A stretch of DNA of 14,506 bases from Dehalococcoidales bacterium. Its GTDB lineage: Bacteria; Chloroflexota; Dehalococcoidia; Dehalococcoidales; UBA5760. Positions 6,881-13,865 of the stretch are shown one piece after another. The notes below the pieces were generated by a model. That model was given only the letters and a program-made list of their open reading frames with translations, was not told where the DNA came from and ran no database searches. The position numbers and the translations under genes are program-made. The stretch spans positions 1 through 14,506 of the forward strand of contig JAQTTS010000024.1 of assembly GCA_028710655.1 (NCBI GenBank), in the 5' to 3' direction. Within the stretch, counting starts at the first letter, position 1; each line of letters starts with the position of its first letter.

Positions 6881-7264
6881 TTACACTTTGTAGAAATCTG
6901 CTATCTGAAACTCGCTCACCTGTGGAGTCAGGGTAGCGAGGTTAATCACCTTTGTTAGCTCGTCATCGAAATACCAGTAGCCGTCCGCTCCGTACCAGTA
7001 GCTGTAGGCATGAATAGTTACCCGGCTGTCCGGCATATAGAAATAGCCATTAAATGAATAGGTCACACCACCGTCCACATTGGCGCTATTCTCTGGGAAA
7101 TCAATGCCCGGCCAGGGCGAGACACCGTATTCCAGCCCGCCGCCTACCATGATGCCAATAGGAGCGGAGTAGAGGTTTTTCACCCTCACGGTGATGTCTA
7201 CCCGGCTCCCCGGCACCGCCTGGGACGGAGCGACTATTTCAATTACATCGGCATACTGCGCCAT
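6881..7264 (-). CDS. Small beta-sandwich protein ending in SEFQIADFYKV
   Basis: A 127-residue protein with a CARDB/Ig-like pattern: VAPSQAVPGSRVDITVRVKN near the N-terminus (about 11-30), then alternating hydrophobic strands, several Trp/Tyr residues and the final SEFQIADFYKV. CARDB-like domains typically mediate adhesion or assembly on surfaces. The start ATG abuts the preceding TAG directly, with AAGGA 7 bases upstream, so it is translationally coupled to the 108-aa membrane protein. The C-terminal peptide shared with the 191-aa neighbour suggests a common docking or sorting function. It has no secretion signal, as expected for a virion protein released by lysis. Confidence 0.72.
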   Translation of the reverse strand: MAQYADVIEIVAPSQAVPGSRVDITVRVKNLYSAPIGIMVGGGLEYGVSPWPGIDFPENSANVDGGVTYSFNGYFYMPDSRVTIHAYSYWYGADGYWYFDDELTKVINLATLTPQVSEFQIADFYKV

Positions 7265-7591
7265 CTATTCATCCTTCTTCTCGGGTGTTGGATTCTCTGC
7301 TTGGGTGGAGTTGTTGGGTAAGGGAAAGCTGCCGTTACCGAGCTTACTGGCGATGCGGTTGCCCAGGACATCCACACCGGCACCACCCAGGAAGGCATAA
7401 AACAAATCCAGCATACCTACCGAGCCGGAGAGCTCGTAGCCTGCCGCGAAGACCGCGCCAGCAATCAGAGCCCGGATAGCCGAGCTGCCGAATTTACGCT
7501 GGTTAAAGGTTTCGTTGCTTTCCAGCCAGCCCGCAAAAGCGGCAGCCAGCCCACCCACTAACGCCGCCAGTGCAATATAGAGTCTGTCCAT
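7265..7591 (-). CDS. Holin-like membrane protein
   Basis: A 108-residue protein with two or three hydrophobic helices: about 4-22 (LYIALAALVGGLAAAFAGW), 38-54 (AIRALIAGAVFAAGY) and possibly 58-76. They are joined by short loops and followed by a hydrophilic, charged C-terminus ending in PEKKDE. Size, glycine- and alanine-rich helices and the charged tail fit phage holins, which permeabilise the inner membrane to time lysis, but no family motif proves it. AGGAGG lies 6 bases before the ATG. It follows a 58-aa membrane protein and a protease gene, which together could form a lysis cassette. Another small phage membrane protein is the main alternative. Confidence 0.68.
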   Translation of the reverse strand: MDRLYIALAALVGGLAAAFAGWLESNETFNQRKFGSSAIRALIAGAVFAAGYELSGSVGMLDLFYAFLGGAGVDVLGNRIASKLGNGSFPLPNNSTQAENPTPEKKDE

Positions 7592-7608
7592 CTTTGCCCT
7601 CCTGTAAC

Positions 7609-7785
7609 TTATCCCTTGCGCATGAACTTGCCCCAGATAACCCCACCGATGGCTACCAGACAGCTTCCAGTAGTGACTATCGCCCAGCCGATGTCGGCAT
7701 GAGTAGCTAGTTCAACGCCAATGCCTACACCAATAGCAGCGACCCCTACCACTTCTATCGTTACCGGTATCAGCTTCTTGTTCAT
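7609..7785 (-). CDS. 58-residue two-helix membrane protein
   Basis: A short open frame begins at ATG 7785 (MNKKLIPVTIEVVGVAAIGV), directly abutting the stop of the protease gene, with a G-rich ribosome site (GGGGG, 5-base spacer) inside that gene's end. Two hydrophobic helices are visible: about 5-24, and about 33-52 (WAIVTTGSCLVAIGGVIWG). A basic end, KFMRKG, follows. Lysines at both ends suggest that both termini face the cytoplasm. It fills what would otherwise be a 194-nt gap between the protease gene and the 108-aa gene in a block that has no other such gap. This supports it as real. It may be a holin or antiholin partner of the 108-aa protein. Confidence 0.7.
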   Translation of the reverse strand: MNKKLIPVTIEVVGVAAIGVGIGVELATHADIGWAIVTTGSCLVAIGGVIWGKFMRKG

Positions 7786-9039
7786 TTATACCCCCACCAT
7801 ACTGGCCATCATGGCCATCATCATTAGCATGGGGAATGCCTCCGTCATCTGCTGGTCCGGAGTATTTACCTGGGCTACCTGTCCAAGCATGCTTCCCATG
7901 GCAGGGAGCCCGTAGCCATAGGCATTATCTTTGTTCACCGGTGCTTCTCTCGGCTTGGCTGAAAAATAGGGAGCAAAATCCCTGGCCTGGGTCCAGCGAA
8001 AGAGCCAGCCTTCACCATAAGCTCTCCGGCCGCTTTCCCACAGAAGTCCGGTGAGACCAGCCAGCATAGGAGCGGAGAAGCTTGTCCCTGATTTGGTGAC
8101 ATACTCGTCATCGGCCTTTTCGCTGGCCATCTCGATATTGGTGCCCCAGAGCACGAAGTCCGGCTTGGTTTCGCCTTGTGCCGTTGGTCCACGTGAGGAT
8201 TTATCCCAGACCAGGAGCTCACCCATCGTCTCGATGGCGCCCACTGCAATTACCTCCGGGTCACAGGCAGGCAGCGTGACGGTCGTCATCTTGGGACCGA
8301 AATTGCCGGCGGCGGCAACCACATCCAGACCGTATGTTTGACTCGCTTGGCGGCAGGCTACTCTAACGGGATTGTCTTGGTCGCCGTCATCCTCGCCGCC
8401 GAAGCTGAGGTTAATCACATTCGGGTACATCTCGTCAGTCGGCAGAAGCCCTTTTCTTCGCGCTTCCTCAGCCAGGTCACAAACCTTGTCGATGCCCAGG
8501 ATGATACCTTCGTCCGTGCCGATACCATCATCCCCGATAACCTTTATATTGAAAATGGAAGCACCAGGTGAAACCCCAGCCTTTTCACCAAGGGCATGCA
8601 TGCCTCCAGCGATGACAAAAGCCACCTGGGTGCCATGTCCGTAAACATCACCAGCCGAAGGTGAGCCAGAAAAGTTGGCCTCATAAATAACCTTGTTTCT
8701 CAAGGACTGGTGCGTTTTGCGGATGCCACTGTCCATCACTGCCACCGTAAGACCTGTTCCCGTGAGCGGCGGATTGAAGTAAGAGCGCAGCAGGTAAAAG
8801 ACATCTGAAATCGTCTCCACGGGCGGAAGCGTGGTTGTTACCTGACTGGTCTTATATTCCTTTACCGGCTTCACAATTAGACCAGTCACAGTTGCCAGCG
8901 CCTTTGCCTGTTCCTCATCAAGCTCGCAGAAAATCTGACCAAGAAGCCTGGCTTGGGTTACATTCGTGGCGCCAACCTTTTTTACCTCAGCTTCAAGCTG
9001 GGCTGGTTGCATTCCTTTTGAAATTACCGAGTATCTCAT
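7786..9039 (-). CDS. Subtilisin-family (S8) serine protease with Met-rich tail
   Basis: A 417-residue subtilase with an intact catalytic triad: Asp103 in VAVMDSGI, His135 in YGHGTQVA and Ser320 in SGTSFSAPMLAG. The oxyanion-hole Asn246 is in AAAGNFG. Residues 1-70 resemble an inhibitor I9-type propeptide, suggesting autocatalytic maturation. There is no signal peptide, which is unusual for bacterial subtilases but fits a phage protein released by holins or built into a virion. The last 20 residues form a hydrophobic Met-rich tail (AFPMLMMMAMMASMVGV) like that of the 157-aa protein. AGGAGG lies 5 bases before the ATG. The gene sits between tail-type genes and two small membrane proteins. Envelope or S-layer digestion, or structural-protein processing, are the likely roles. 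Confidence 0.9.
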   Translation of the reverse strand: MRYSVISKGMQPAQLEAEVKKVGATNVTQARLLGQIFCELDEEQAKALATVTGLIVKPVKEYKTSQVTTTLPPVETISDVFYLLRSYFNPPLTGTGLTVAVMDSGIRKTHQSLRNKVIYEANFSGSPSAGDVYGHGTQVAFVIAGGMHALGEKAGVSPGASIFNIKVIGDDGIGTDEGIILGIDKVCDLAEEARRKGLLPTDEMYPNVINLSFGGEDDGDQDNPVRVACRQASQTYGLDVVAAAGNFGPKMTTVTLPACDPEVIAVGAIETMGELLVWDKSSRGPTAQGETKPDFVLWGTNIEMASEKADDEYVTKSGTSFSAPMLAGLTGLLWESGRRAYGEGWLFRWTQARDFAPYFSAKPREAPVNKDNAYGYGLPAMGSMLGQVAQVNTPDQQMTEAFPMLMMMAMMASMVGV

Positions 9040-9048
9040 TTCATCCTC

Positions 9049-9759
9049 CTAAGCCGGATAAGTTAGCTGTACGGTATAAGTCACTTTAAGTTGTCCCGTA
9101 TTTGGGACTGTTACCGTAGCGACCAACTTGTCGCGGGCGGTCATATAGTTATAGGGAACACTACTGCCGGGCTGGTAGCCGCGTAAAGCCAAAGCCACTT
9201 CGTTGACACTCACGTCCGCACCGGAGTTATTGTTGAAAAACCTGGCCAACTCGTTCTTCATGGTCAGTGTGCCAGGGTTCCAGGTAATGGCGTGAGCTTC
9301 GGACTCAACATAGGTGAGCTGGCCGGCTCCGGTTCCATTGGCTATCTTGGCCTGCAGGGCATAGCTCTCAAAGTCCTCCGGATTTGTCCCACTTCCTACG
9401 AGAATACCGTAAACGTCACTGCCCGCCGGTCCTCGATAGCCCCACGAAGTGGTTTCAGCCGATACTCCCTGGCCGAGGCAGACCGGACCGCCTCCATAAC
9501 GCACCACGTTACCAGTATCTTTGACACTTAGATATCCGGCACCGAAGCTGCCATTGTTGAGGTCTTTACCTGCCAGGTAGCAGAACATCATGTTATAGGC
9601 ATTCCTCACCCAGCTGTGGCTTCTCTGTTTGAAGCGCTGAAGGACTTGCCCGCTCCTGTCCCTGACTTCGATTTCCCAGAAAGCTTCGGGAGCAGGGATA
9701 TGCAGCTTCTGCCCCAGTCTCCTTAGCTCTTCGTATAGCTTTTCTTCTTCTGATACCAT
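9049..9759 (-). CDS. Phage structural/tail-type protein, second tandem copy
   Basis: A 236-residue paralogue of the gene immediately upstream. The N-terminal region has a charged helix and then EAFWEIEVRDRSGQVLQRF and KQRSHSWVRNAYN (about 25-55), a layout I associate with phage tail or tail-tip proteins. The C-terminal 22 residues, from TVTVPNTGQLKVTYT to the YPA end, are identical to the paralogue. The start is ATG 9759: AGGAG lies 8 bases upstream, and this start aligns exactly with the paralogue's first residue, whereas the longer GTG start overlaps the ribosome site. The middle third differs most between copies. No enzyme motif is seen. It probably forms part of the tail tip or fibre network; function inferred from context. 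Confidence 0.75.
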   Translation of the reverse strand: MVSEEEKLYEELRRLGQKLHIPAPEAFWEIEVRDRSGQVLQRFKQRSHSWVRNAYNMMFCYLAGKDLNNGSFGAGYLSVKDTGNVVRYGGGPVCLGQGVSAETTSWGYRGPAGSDVYGILVGSGTNPEDFESYALQAKIANGTGAGQLTYVESEAHAITWNPGTLTMKNELARFFNNNSGADVSVNEVALALRGYQPGSSVPYNYMTARDKLVATVTVPNTGQLKVTYTVQLTYPA

Positions 9760-9767
9760 TACATCCA

Positions 9768-9772
9768 CTCCT
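9768..9772 (-). promoter_or_regulatory. Ribosome binding site that selects ATG 9759
   Basis: AGGAG ends 8 bases before the ATG at 9759 and overlaps an upstream in-frame GTG at 9768, ruling that codon out as the start. It straddles the TAG stop of the preceding paralogue. Confidence 0.55.
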
Positions 9773-10475
9773 ACGCCGGATAGGTCAGCTGCACGGTATA
9801 GGTCACCTTGAGCTGGCCTGTATTCGGCACAGTCACGGTGGAGGCTAGTTTATCGCGTGCCTGCACCCATTTGCCGTAGACAGGACCGCCCTGTGGCTGG
9901 TTTACTACCAGGGCAACTTCATTAACGGCGACATCGCCGCCACTATTGTTGTTGAAATATCTCACCATTGCGTTGGAGAGCACTCTCGTTCCTGCGTTGT
10001 AGGTAATGACGTGCGGGTCTTGCTCGATATAGCTGAGCTGACCGGCGCCTACCCCGTTGGCAATCTTGGTCTGGAGCATGTAGTCCTCGAAGCTTTCAGG
10101 GTTGGTGCCAGAGCCCACCTGGATACCCCAGGTATCGTTACCTGCCGGGCCGCGGTAGCCATAGGAGGTTCCGTCAATATCGGTATCGCTCTGACCGATT
10201 GGAGCGACAGCCTGTCTTAAAGTGCCTCCGGTATCCTTGACATTCAGATAACCAGGGCCAAAGGTTCCGTAATTGGCGTTCTTGCCGGCGAGCTGGCAGA
10301 ACATATGGTTATAGGCGTTTCTTACCCAGCTGTGGCTGCGCTGTTTCAGGTGTTGAATAACCTTTCCGTTTCCGTCCCTGACCTCAAGCTCCCAGAAGGC
10401 CTCTGAAACGGGGATGTGCAGCTCCTGCCCCAGCTTTCTCAATTGCTCATATCGTGCTTCTTCTATCGGGTCCAT
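9771..10475 (-). CDS. Phage structural/tail-type protein, first tandem copy
   Basis: A 234-residue protein, well over half identical by eye to the next gene. Shared blocks include LHIP..EAFWE.EVRD (residues 19-34), KQRSHSWVRNAYN, YGYRGPAGND or its variants in the middle, VGSGTNPE, KIANG.GAGQL, FNNNSG.DV.VNEVAL and the identical C-terminus. GAGGAG precedes the ATG by 7 bases, and the gene begins 11 nt after the upstream tail-fibre gene ends. Glycine- and aromatic-rich beta sequence without a signal peptide fits a virion protein. The two copies might form a hetero-oligomer or give alternative receptor-facing surfaces. I do not recognise a named family. Confidence 0.75.
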   Translation of the reverse strand: MDPIEEARYEQLRKLGQELHIPVSEAFWELEVRDGNGKVIQHLKQRSHSWVRNAYNHMFCQLAGKNANYGTFGPGYLNVKDTGGTLRQAVAPIGQSDTDIDGTSYGYRGPAGNDTWGIQVGSGTNPESFEDYMLQTKIANGVGAGQLSYIEQDPHVITYNAGTRVLSNAMVRYFNNNSGGDVAVNEVALVVNQPQGGPVYGKWVQARDKLASTVTVPNTGQLKVTYTVQLTYPA

Positions 10476-10486
10476 GATTTTGCTCC

Positions 10487-11452
10487 TCAGTACTTAATCC
10501 AGGTGAAGGCTCTGGTTCCTTTCGGCTGAGTGACAACAGAAGTGTAGGTTGATACCCTTGCCCTTATCCAATACAGGTTGGCTATGCCACCAACTGTTGT
10601 TTGTACCCAGTCTAAAGGCCTGGTGAAAGTTACCAGCCTCGTCCCCGTGACCCTGAAGCCGCTGGTATTGTCAATGACATCGGCAAGAGATACCCAGATA
10701 CCGTTCCAGTACTCCCATACAAAGTCCCAAATGCCGTTACCGGTAGTACCCATCCTGAGCTCTAGCCAGTCCCAAAGAGACGAGCGTCCAAAGTAATAGG
10801 CATCGTTTACGGCCGGCACTGGTGGCAGAAGTGTCATATCATTGGCGGCATCGTTATTTGCTTGGGCTGTCTCATCAGTCTGGACTCCCCCATCGTCGGC
10901 TAAGGCGCCGCCGACCGGGGAACCAATTGCCACCTGTCCCGATATGCCCGGAGTGGGTACATCCAGCGATGGCGAAGAAGCTACAGCGCCGCCGGGCCAA
11001 GCGACCGTTTCAACTGTGACATCCGGTTCGGGCGGAGAAAGGACGCTTGTGGCAACCCTTCCTGGCGGACTTGAAGCCTGCTGCGTCAACTGCGATACTG
11101 CCGGTGAGGGAATCGACAAATCAAAGGCCGCCGCCCGGTTCACTGCCCCTGTCATGAACTGGATAAGGCTCTCTATATCCTGCCAAACTGGAGATAGTCC
11201 TGCCCCACGGCTCCTTAGGAAGCTATAACCCTTACCCGCATCAGGAGACAGCCTCTCCGCTACGGAGTCTCCGCGGAAAAGAATATCACCCTTGGTAGCC
11301 ATTGCTGTTTGCAGGACGGCTTCAACTTTTCTCAAGGCATCAGCATTCTCTGCGGCAGGGCCGATATTCTTTATCAGGTGTCCCGCCCAGTCTTTGCTGA
11401 CATCTATTTCAAGCTGCGAGAGCTTATTTGTGCCTCTGGTCAGTAAGCTCAT
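10487..11452 (-). CDS. Tail-fibre-like protein with P/S/A-rich linker
   Basis: A 321-residue modular protein. Residues 1-60 (MSLLTRGTNKLSQLEIDVSK and on to KDW.GHLIKNIG...ALRK) are shared with the gene upstream and probably attach the fibre to the particle. A second shared element (GDILFRG...LSP..G...L) follows at about 55-90. Residues about 115-215 are a low-complexity linker rich in Pro, Ser, Ala, Thr and Gly. The C-terminal roughly 105 residues (AYYFGRSSLWDWLELRMGTT, FVWEYWNGIWVSL, then YWIRARVST) are Trp-rich and beta-like, resembling a carbohydrate-binding or receptor-facing domain seen in phage proteins. The ribosome site, GGAG with about a 10-base spacer, is weaker than in neighbours. 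Receptor recognition is the likely role. Confidence 0.75.
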   Translation of the reverse strand: MSLLTRGTNKLSQLEIDVSKDWAGHLIKNIGPAAENADALRKVEAVLQTAMATKGDILFRGDSVAERLSPDAGKGYSFLRSRGAGLSPVWQDIESLIQFMTGAVNRAAAFDLSIPSPAVSQLTQQASSPPGRVATSVLSPPEPDVTVETVAWPGGAVASSPSLDVPTPGISGQVAIGSPVGGALADDGGVQTDETAQANNDAANDMTLLPPVPAVNDAYYFGRSSLWDWLELRMGTTGNGIWDFVWEYWNGIWVSLADVIDNTSGFRVTGTRLVTFTRPLDWVQTTVGGIANLYWIRARVSTYTSVVTQPKGTRAFTWIKY

Positions 11453-11468
11453 ATCATTGCATCTCCAT

Positions 11469-12233
11469 CTACGCTCCCAGTACTATCAGCTTCGCCCCGG
11501 CATCAAAATTCCCCGACCCGGCGCTGAACCTGATACCGGTGACCTTGGAGCTGAGGTCATTCCAGTACCCCTGGAGGGTGTGGAAAGAGTTCGACCCGTT
11601 GGCCGAGTTGGAATGGTACCAGGTAAAGCCAAAGGTCTTGCGCCAGTTAGACAATCTCTGGAAGATAAGACCTTGAAATTGATAAAAAAGCGAGCCTTCA
11701 CCGCCCGGCGCTATCAGAGCGATTCCGGTAGCGTTGTCATATACCGACCGGGCGAAGACATCGGCAAAAAGAAATCGCGAATAGTCATAGTTGCCGCCGG
11801 AGTCATTGTTGAACCGGAGCGTGATGTCGTAGCCGTGGCTCCAGGTGGACATCAGGATAACCCACAGAAGCTCAAAGGCGGTCGAGATGCCGGTTACTTC
11901 GATGATACTCTGACTGGTAGACAACACCGTTTGCCCGGCAAGCTGCCAGAAGCCCCCGGATGCCGGCAGGTCCGCCCATGATGGAGGTGTGCCTGTCTTG
12001 AGAAACTTGTCTCCCGACTGGGGAGCCAGAGTTGCAGGTGTACCGGGTGCTGAGGCATAGATAAGCTGGCCTGCCTGGGTAAGCAGCGACCTCAGGACGG
12101 CATCCTGTTTTCTGAGAGCATCGCTTTCATCAACCGGTGCGCCGAGGTTCTTAATCAGGTGCCCCAGCCAGTCTTTATCAGAATCCACCACCAGGCTCGA
12201 AAGCCCGGTTACACCCCTGGTGAGGAGGCTCAT
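11469..12233 (-). CDS. Tail-fibre-like protein sharing N-terminal module with neighbour
   Basis: A 254-residue protein. The N-terminal roughly 60 residues (MSLLTRGVTGLSSLVVDSDK, DWLGHLIKNLG, SDALRK) match the next gene downstream. They are followed by a fibre-repeat-like element (GQLIYAS, TLAPQSGDKFLKTG, PPSWADL). The rest is a beta-sandwich-like C-terminal domain with YDITLRFNNDSGGNYDY, a WRKTFGFTWYHSNSANGSN strand region and a GSGNFDAGAKLIVLGA ending, a pattern I associate with phage tail-tip domains. I chose ATG 12233 because GGAGG lies 7 bases upstream and it aligns with the paralogue's first residue. The open frame continues to 12284, but those 17 extra codons have no ribosome site. Likely a host-recognition or tail-tip component. 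Confidence 0.76.
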   Translation of the reverse strand: MSLLTRGVTGLSSLVVDSDKDWLGHLIKNLGAPVDESDALRKQDAVLRSLLTQAGQLIYASAPGTPATLAPQSGDKFLKTGTPPSWADLPASGGFWQLAGQTVLSTSQSIIEVTGISTAFELLWVILMSTWSHGYDITLRFNNDSGGNYDYSRFLFADVFARSVYDNATGIALIAPGGEGSLFYQFQGLIFQRLSNWRKTFGFTWYHSNSANGSNSFHTLQGYWNDLSSKVTGIRFSAGSGNFDAGAKLIVLGA

Positions 12234-12286
12234 TATATCCCCTCCGCTATATAATTCACTCTTTTCAAACACCTCATATTCCATTC

Positions 12287-13483
12287 CTACATGAAAGCGC
12301 TCACCACATGAGCCTGCGACCGCGAACCTCCATATGCCGGTGACTGGGCATGCAGGATAAAATCTCCCATTTCCTCCCAGATAGCTTTTTGCAGTCCTGG
12401 CAGGACATTGGTCTTAATGGCGCCTACCTCGGGATAGGCAGCCCAGAGCAGGGAGGCGCCCCACTGGTCGTTGATTTCACTGTCGGTCAGGTTCTTGAAG
12501 CCCAGCCAGGAGCCGGATTTCTTGCGGTACCAGAGGTTCATGTAGTCGTTGCTCAGTCCGGAGCCGTAGGCGCTCCATATGACGTGGACATTATCGTCCC
12601 GGTCCAAGGCAATTGACGGATAGCCCTGTGCGCTGCCGCCGTCCTGCGACACCTGCTCTGGGATGCCCCAGATAACGCCTGTTCTCTTGTTGTAATAGAT
12701 GGCCGAAGCCGTTGAGTCGTAATAGACCACGTGAGGGTCGTCGTCCGAATCTAGCGCGACACGCCCGTAATAATGGCTGTGGGCATCATCGGTGATGTTC
12801 TCCGTTATCCAGGCCGCTGGGCCATGCCCGTAGGCAATCTGGTTTATGGTGGAATTTATGCCCCAACCTCTGCCGTGCCAGGCAACGTGAACTCCACCGA
12901 ACGAATCTATGGCGATGGAAGGACAATCCTGAATACTGGCTGAATCGGTTACCTGCTCTACAGTGCCCCAGGTGCCGCCAATCTTAGCCCGGTACTGGAT
13001 ATTCTTGATGGTAGGATGAGTTCCCCATCCCAGTCCCGCCCAAACGACATGGATACTGTCAGCAACCCCGATGGCGATAGCCGGGTAATCCTGACCCGGA
13101 TTCGCCACATCCAGCAGGGCAACCGTCTCCTCGGCCTCCCAGCCACCCAGCCCGCGCTTCCGGTAAAAGGTGCCCCATCTACCAGTAAATGGCGCTCTGC
13201 CGGTTGAGGTGTAGACGATGTGAAGATTATCAAAGGCGTCTACCGCTATCGCCGGGAAGAAGTGGTGCTTGTTATCATAGCCAAAGGTAACTCGCTCCTC
13301 CGTCCAGGTTTGGCCGTCATCGGAGCTGAAGGCAACATATATCTGGTGGTAGTTGATTCCTGCCGGCTTTTTGGAATAGACCGCCCACAGCTTGCCGTCA
13401 CTGGCGACAGCTATGTTCCGGCCACCCCCCTCGGTAGAGAGGGCCGGGGTGCTGGTTATGGTGGCCACGGTGTAGCTCGGCAT
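12287..13483 (-). CDS. Beta-propeller (BNR/Asp-box) protein, likely receptor-binding
   Basis: A 398-residue repeat protein. One canonical Asp-box, SSDDGQTW (53-60), is present. At least five repeats of the form (Y/F)P(A/S)IA(V/I)D....(V/I)H(V/I)VW follow, at about residues 76, 133, 188, 239 and 288, as in FPAIAVDAFDNLHIVY and YPSIALDRDDNVHVIW. This is a sialidase-like or similar beta-propeller fold. I do not see the arginine triad and catalytic set of a true sialidase, so glycan binding or structural use is likelier than hydrolysis. The last 40 residues leave the repeat pattern. The start is 1 nt after the preceding stop, with AGGAA 8 bases upstream. Found among tail genes, it is probably an adhesin on the particle. 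Confidence 0.8.
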   Translation of the reverse strand: MPSYTVATITSTPALSTEGGGRNIAVASDGKLWAVYSKKPAGINYHQIYVAFSSDDGQTWTEERVTFGYDNKHHFFPAIAVDAFDNLHIVYTSTGRAPFTGRWGTFYRKRGLGGWEAEETVALLDVANPGQDYPAIAIGVADSIHVVWAGLGWGTHPTIKNIQYRAKIGGTWGTVEQVTDSASIQDCPSIAIDSFGGVHVAWHGRGWGINSTINQIAYGHGPAAWITENITDDAHSHYYGRVALDSDDDPHVVYYDSTASAIYYNKRTGVIWGIPEQVSQDGGSAQGYPSIALDRDDNVHVIWSAYGSGLSNDYMNLWYRKKSGSWLGFKNLTDSEINDQWGASLLWAAYPEVGAIKTNVLPGLQKAIWEEMGDFILHAQSPAYGGSRSQAHVVSAFM

Positions 13484-13484
13484 C

Positions 13485-13865
13485 CTATCTCTTCCTAACC
13501 TGAAGACTTATCGTCACCCGGGCGATGCCCGAAGCACTGTCAACATTAAATGCCAGGATATCCCCCTCATTTAGATTAGTGGACCAGCCGTTCAGGCTCG
13601 CATCCTCACCCTTGTTACTTCCTGTTATTTCCGGTTCGTTGCCGCCGGTGATACTGCCGGCGTCAGTGGGCGGAAAGGCGGCATAGGTGCTCTTCCAGAT
13701 GTCCACCTGGATAGAGCCAACCTGGTCAGCGGCCAGGGTAACCCGCTCGATGACGCAGTTGAAAGGCACACGGAGATAGCCTTTCACCCCCGTGGTGATG
13801 GCTTCGCCGCCGCCGTCAATCAGAAAGACCAGCGCCGCCTTTGCCGGTGCTATTAGCACGCTCAC
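13485..13865 (-). CDS. Small phage structural protein (beta domain)
   Basis: A 126-residue protein of a type I recall from many tail regions. It has IDGGGEAITTGVKGYLRVPF (about 16-35), then VIERVTLAADQVGSIQVDIW, then an ILAFNVDSASGIARVTISLQV ending. A continuous beta-sandwich with a glycine-rich opening is likely. It starts with GTG at 13865, overlapping the preceding TGA as GTGA, which implies translation by re-initiation. No signal peptide or catalytic motif is visible. It could be a fibre-tip or decoration subunit; the family has no assigned biochemical role that I know of. Confidence 0.75.
   Translation of the reverse strand: MSVLIAPAKAALVFLIDGGGEAITTGVKGYLRVPFNCVIERVTLAADQVGSIQVDIWKSTYAAFPPTDAGSITGGNEPEITGSNKGEDASLNGWSTNLNEGDILAFNVDSASGIARVTISLQVRKR

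Larger units (their letters stand above)
9049..10475 (-). repeat. Ancient tandem gene duplication
   Basis: The two genes in this span align from first to last residue. The last 21 codons encode identical protein yet carry at least 14 synonymous base differences, so this is an old duplication kept under strong protein-level constraint and not a recent or assembly-generated repeat. Confidence 0.85.

Noticed and set aside
9049..10475. Tandem copies as an assembly artefact
   Set aside because: Frequent synonymous differences in the region of identical protein show two genuinely diverged genes.
11292..11981. A 229-residue + strand open frame across two fibre genes
   Set aside because: It spans the gap between two paralogous minus-strand genes and has no recognisable domain or start signal.
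12234..12284. 17-residue N-terminal extension of the 254-aa fibre protein
   Set aside because: No ribosome site, whereas the internal ATG has GGAGG at 7 bases and aligns with its paralogue.
12234..12286. AT-rich 53-bp gap as an internal promoter
   Set aside because: TTGAAA and TATATA/TATAAT-like words exist, but their spacing (about 9 or 25 bases) does not fit a sigma-70 promoter.
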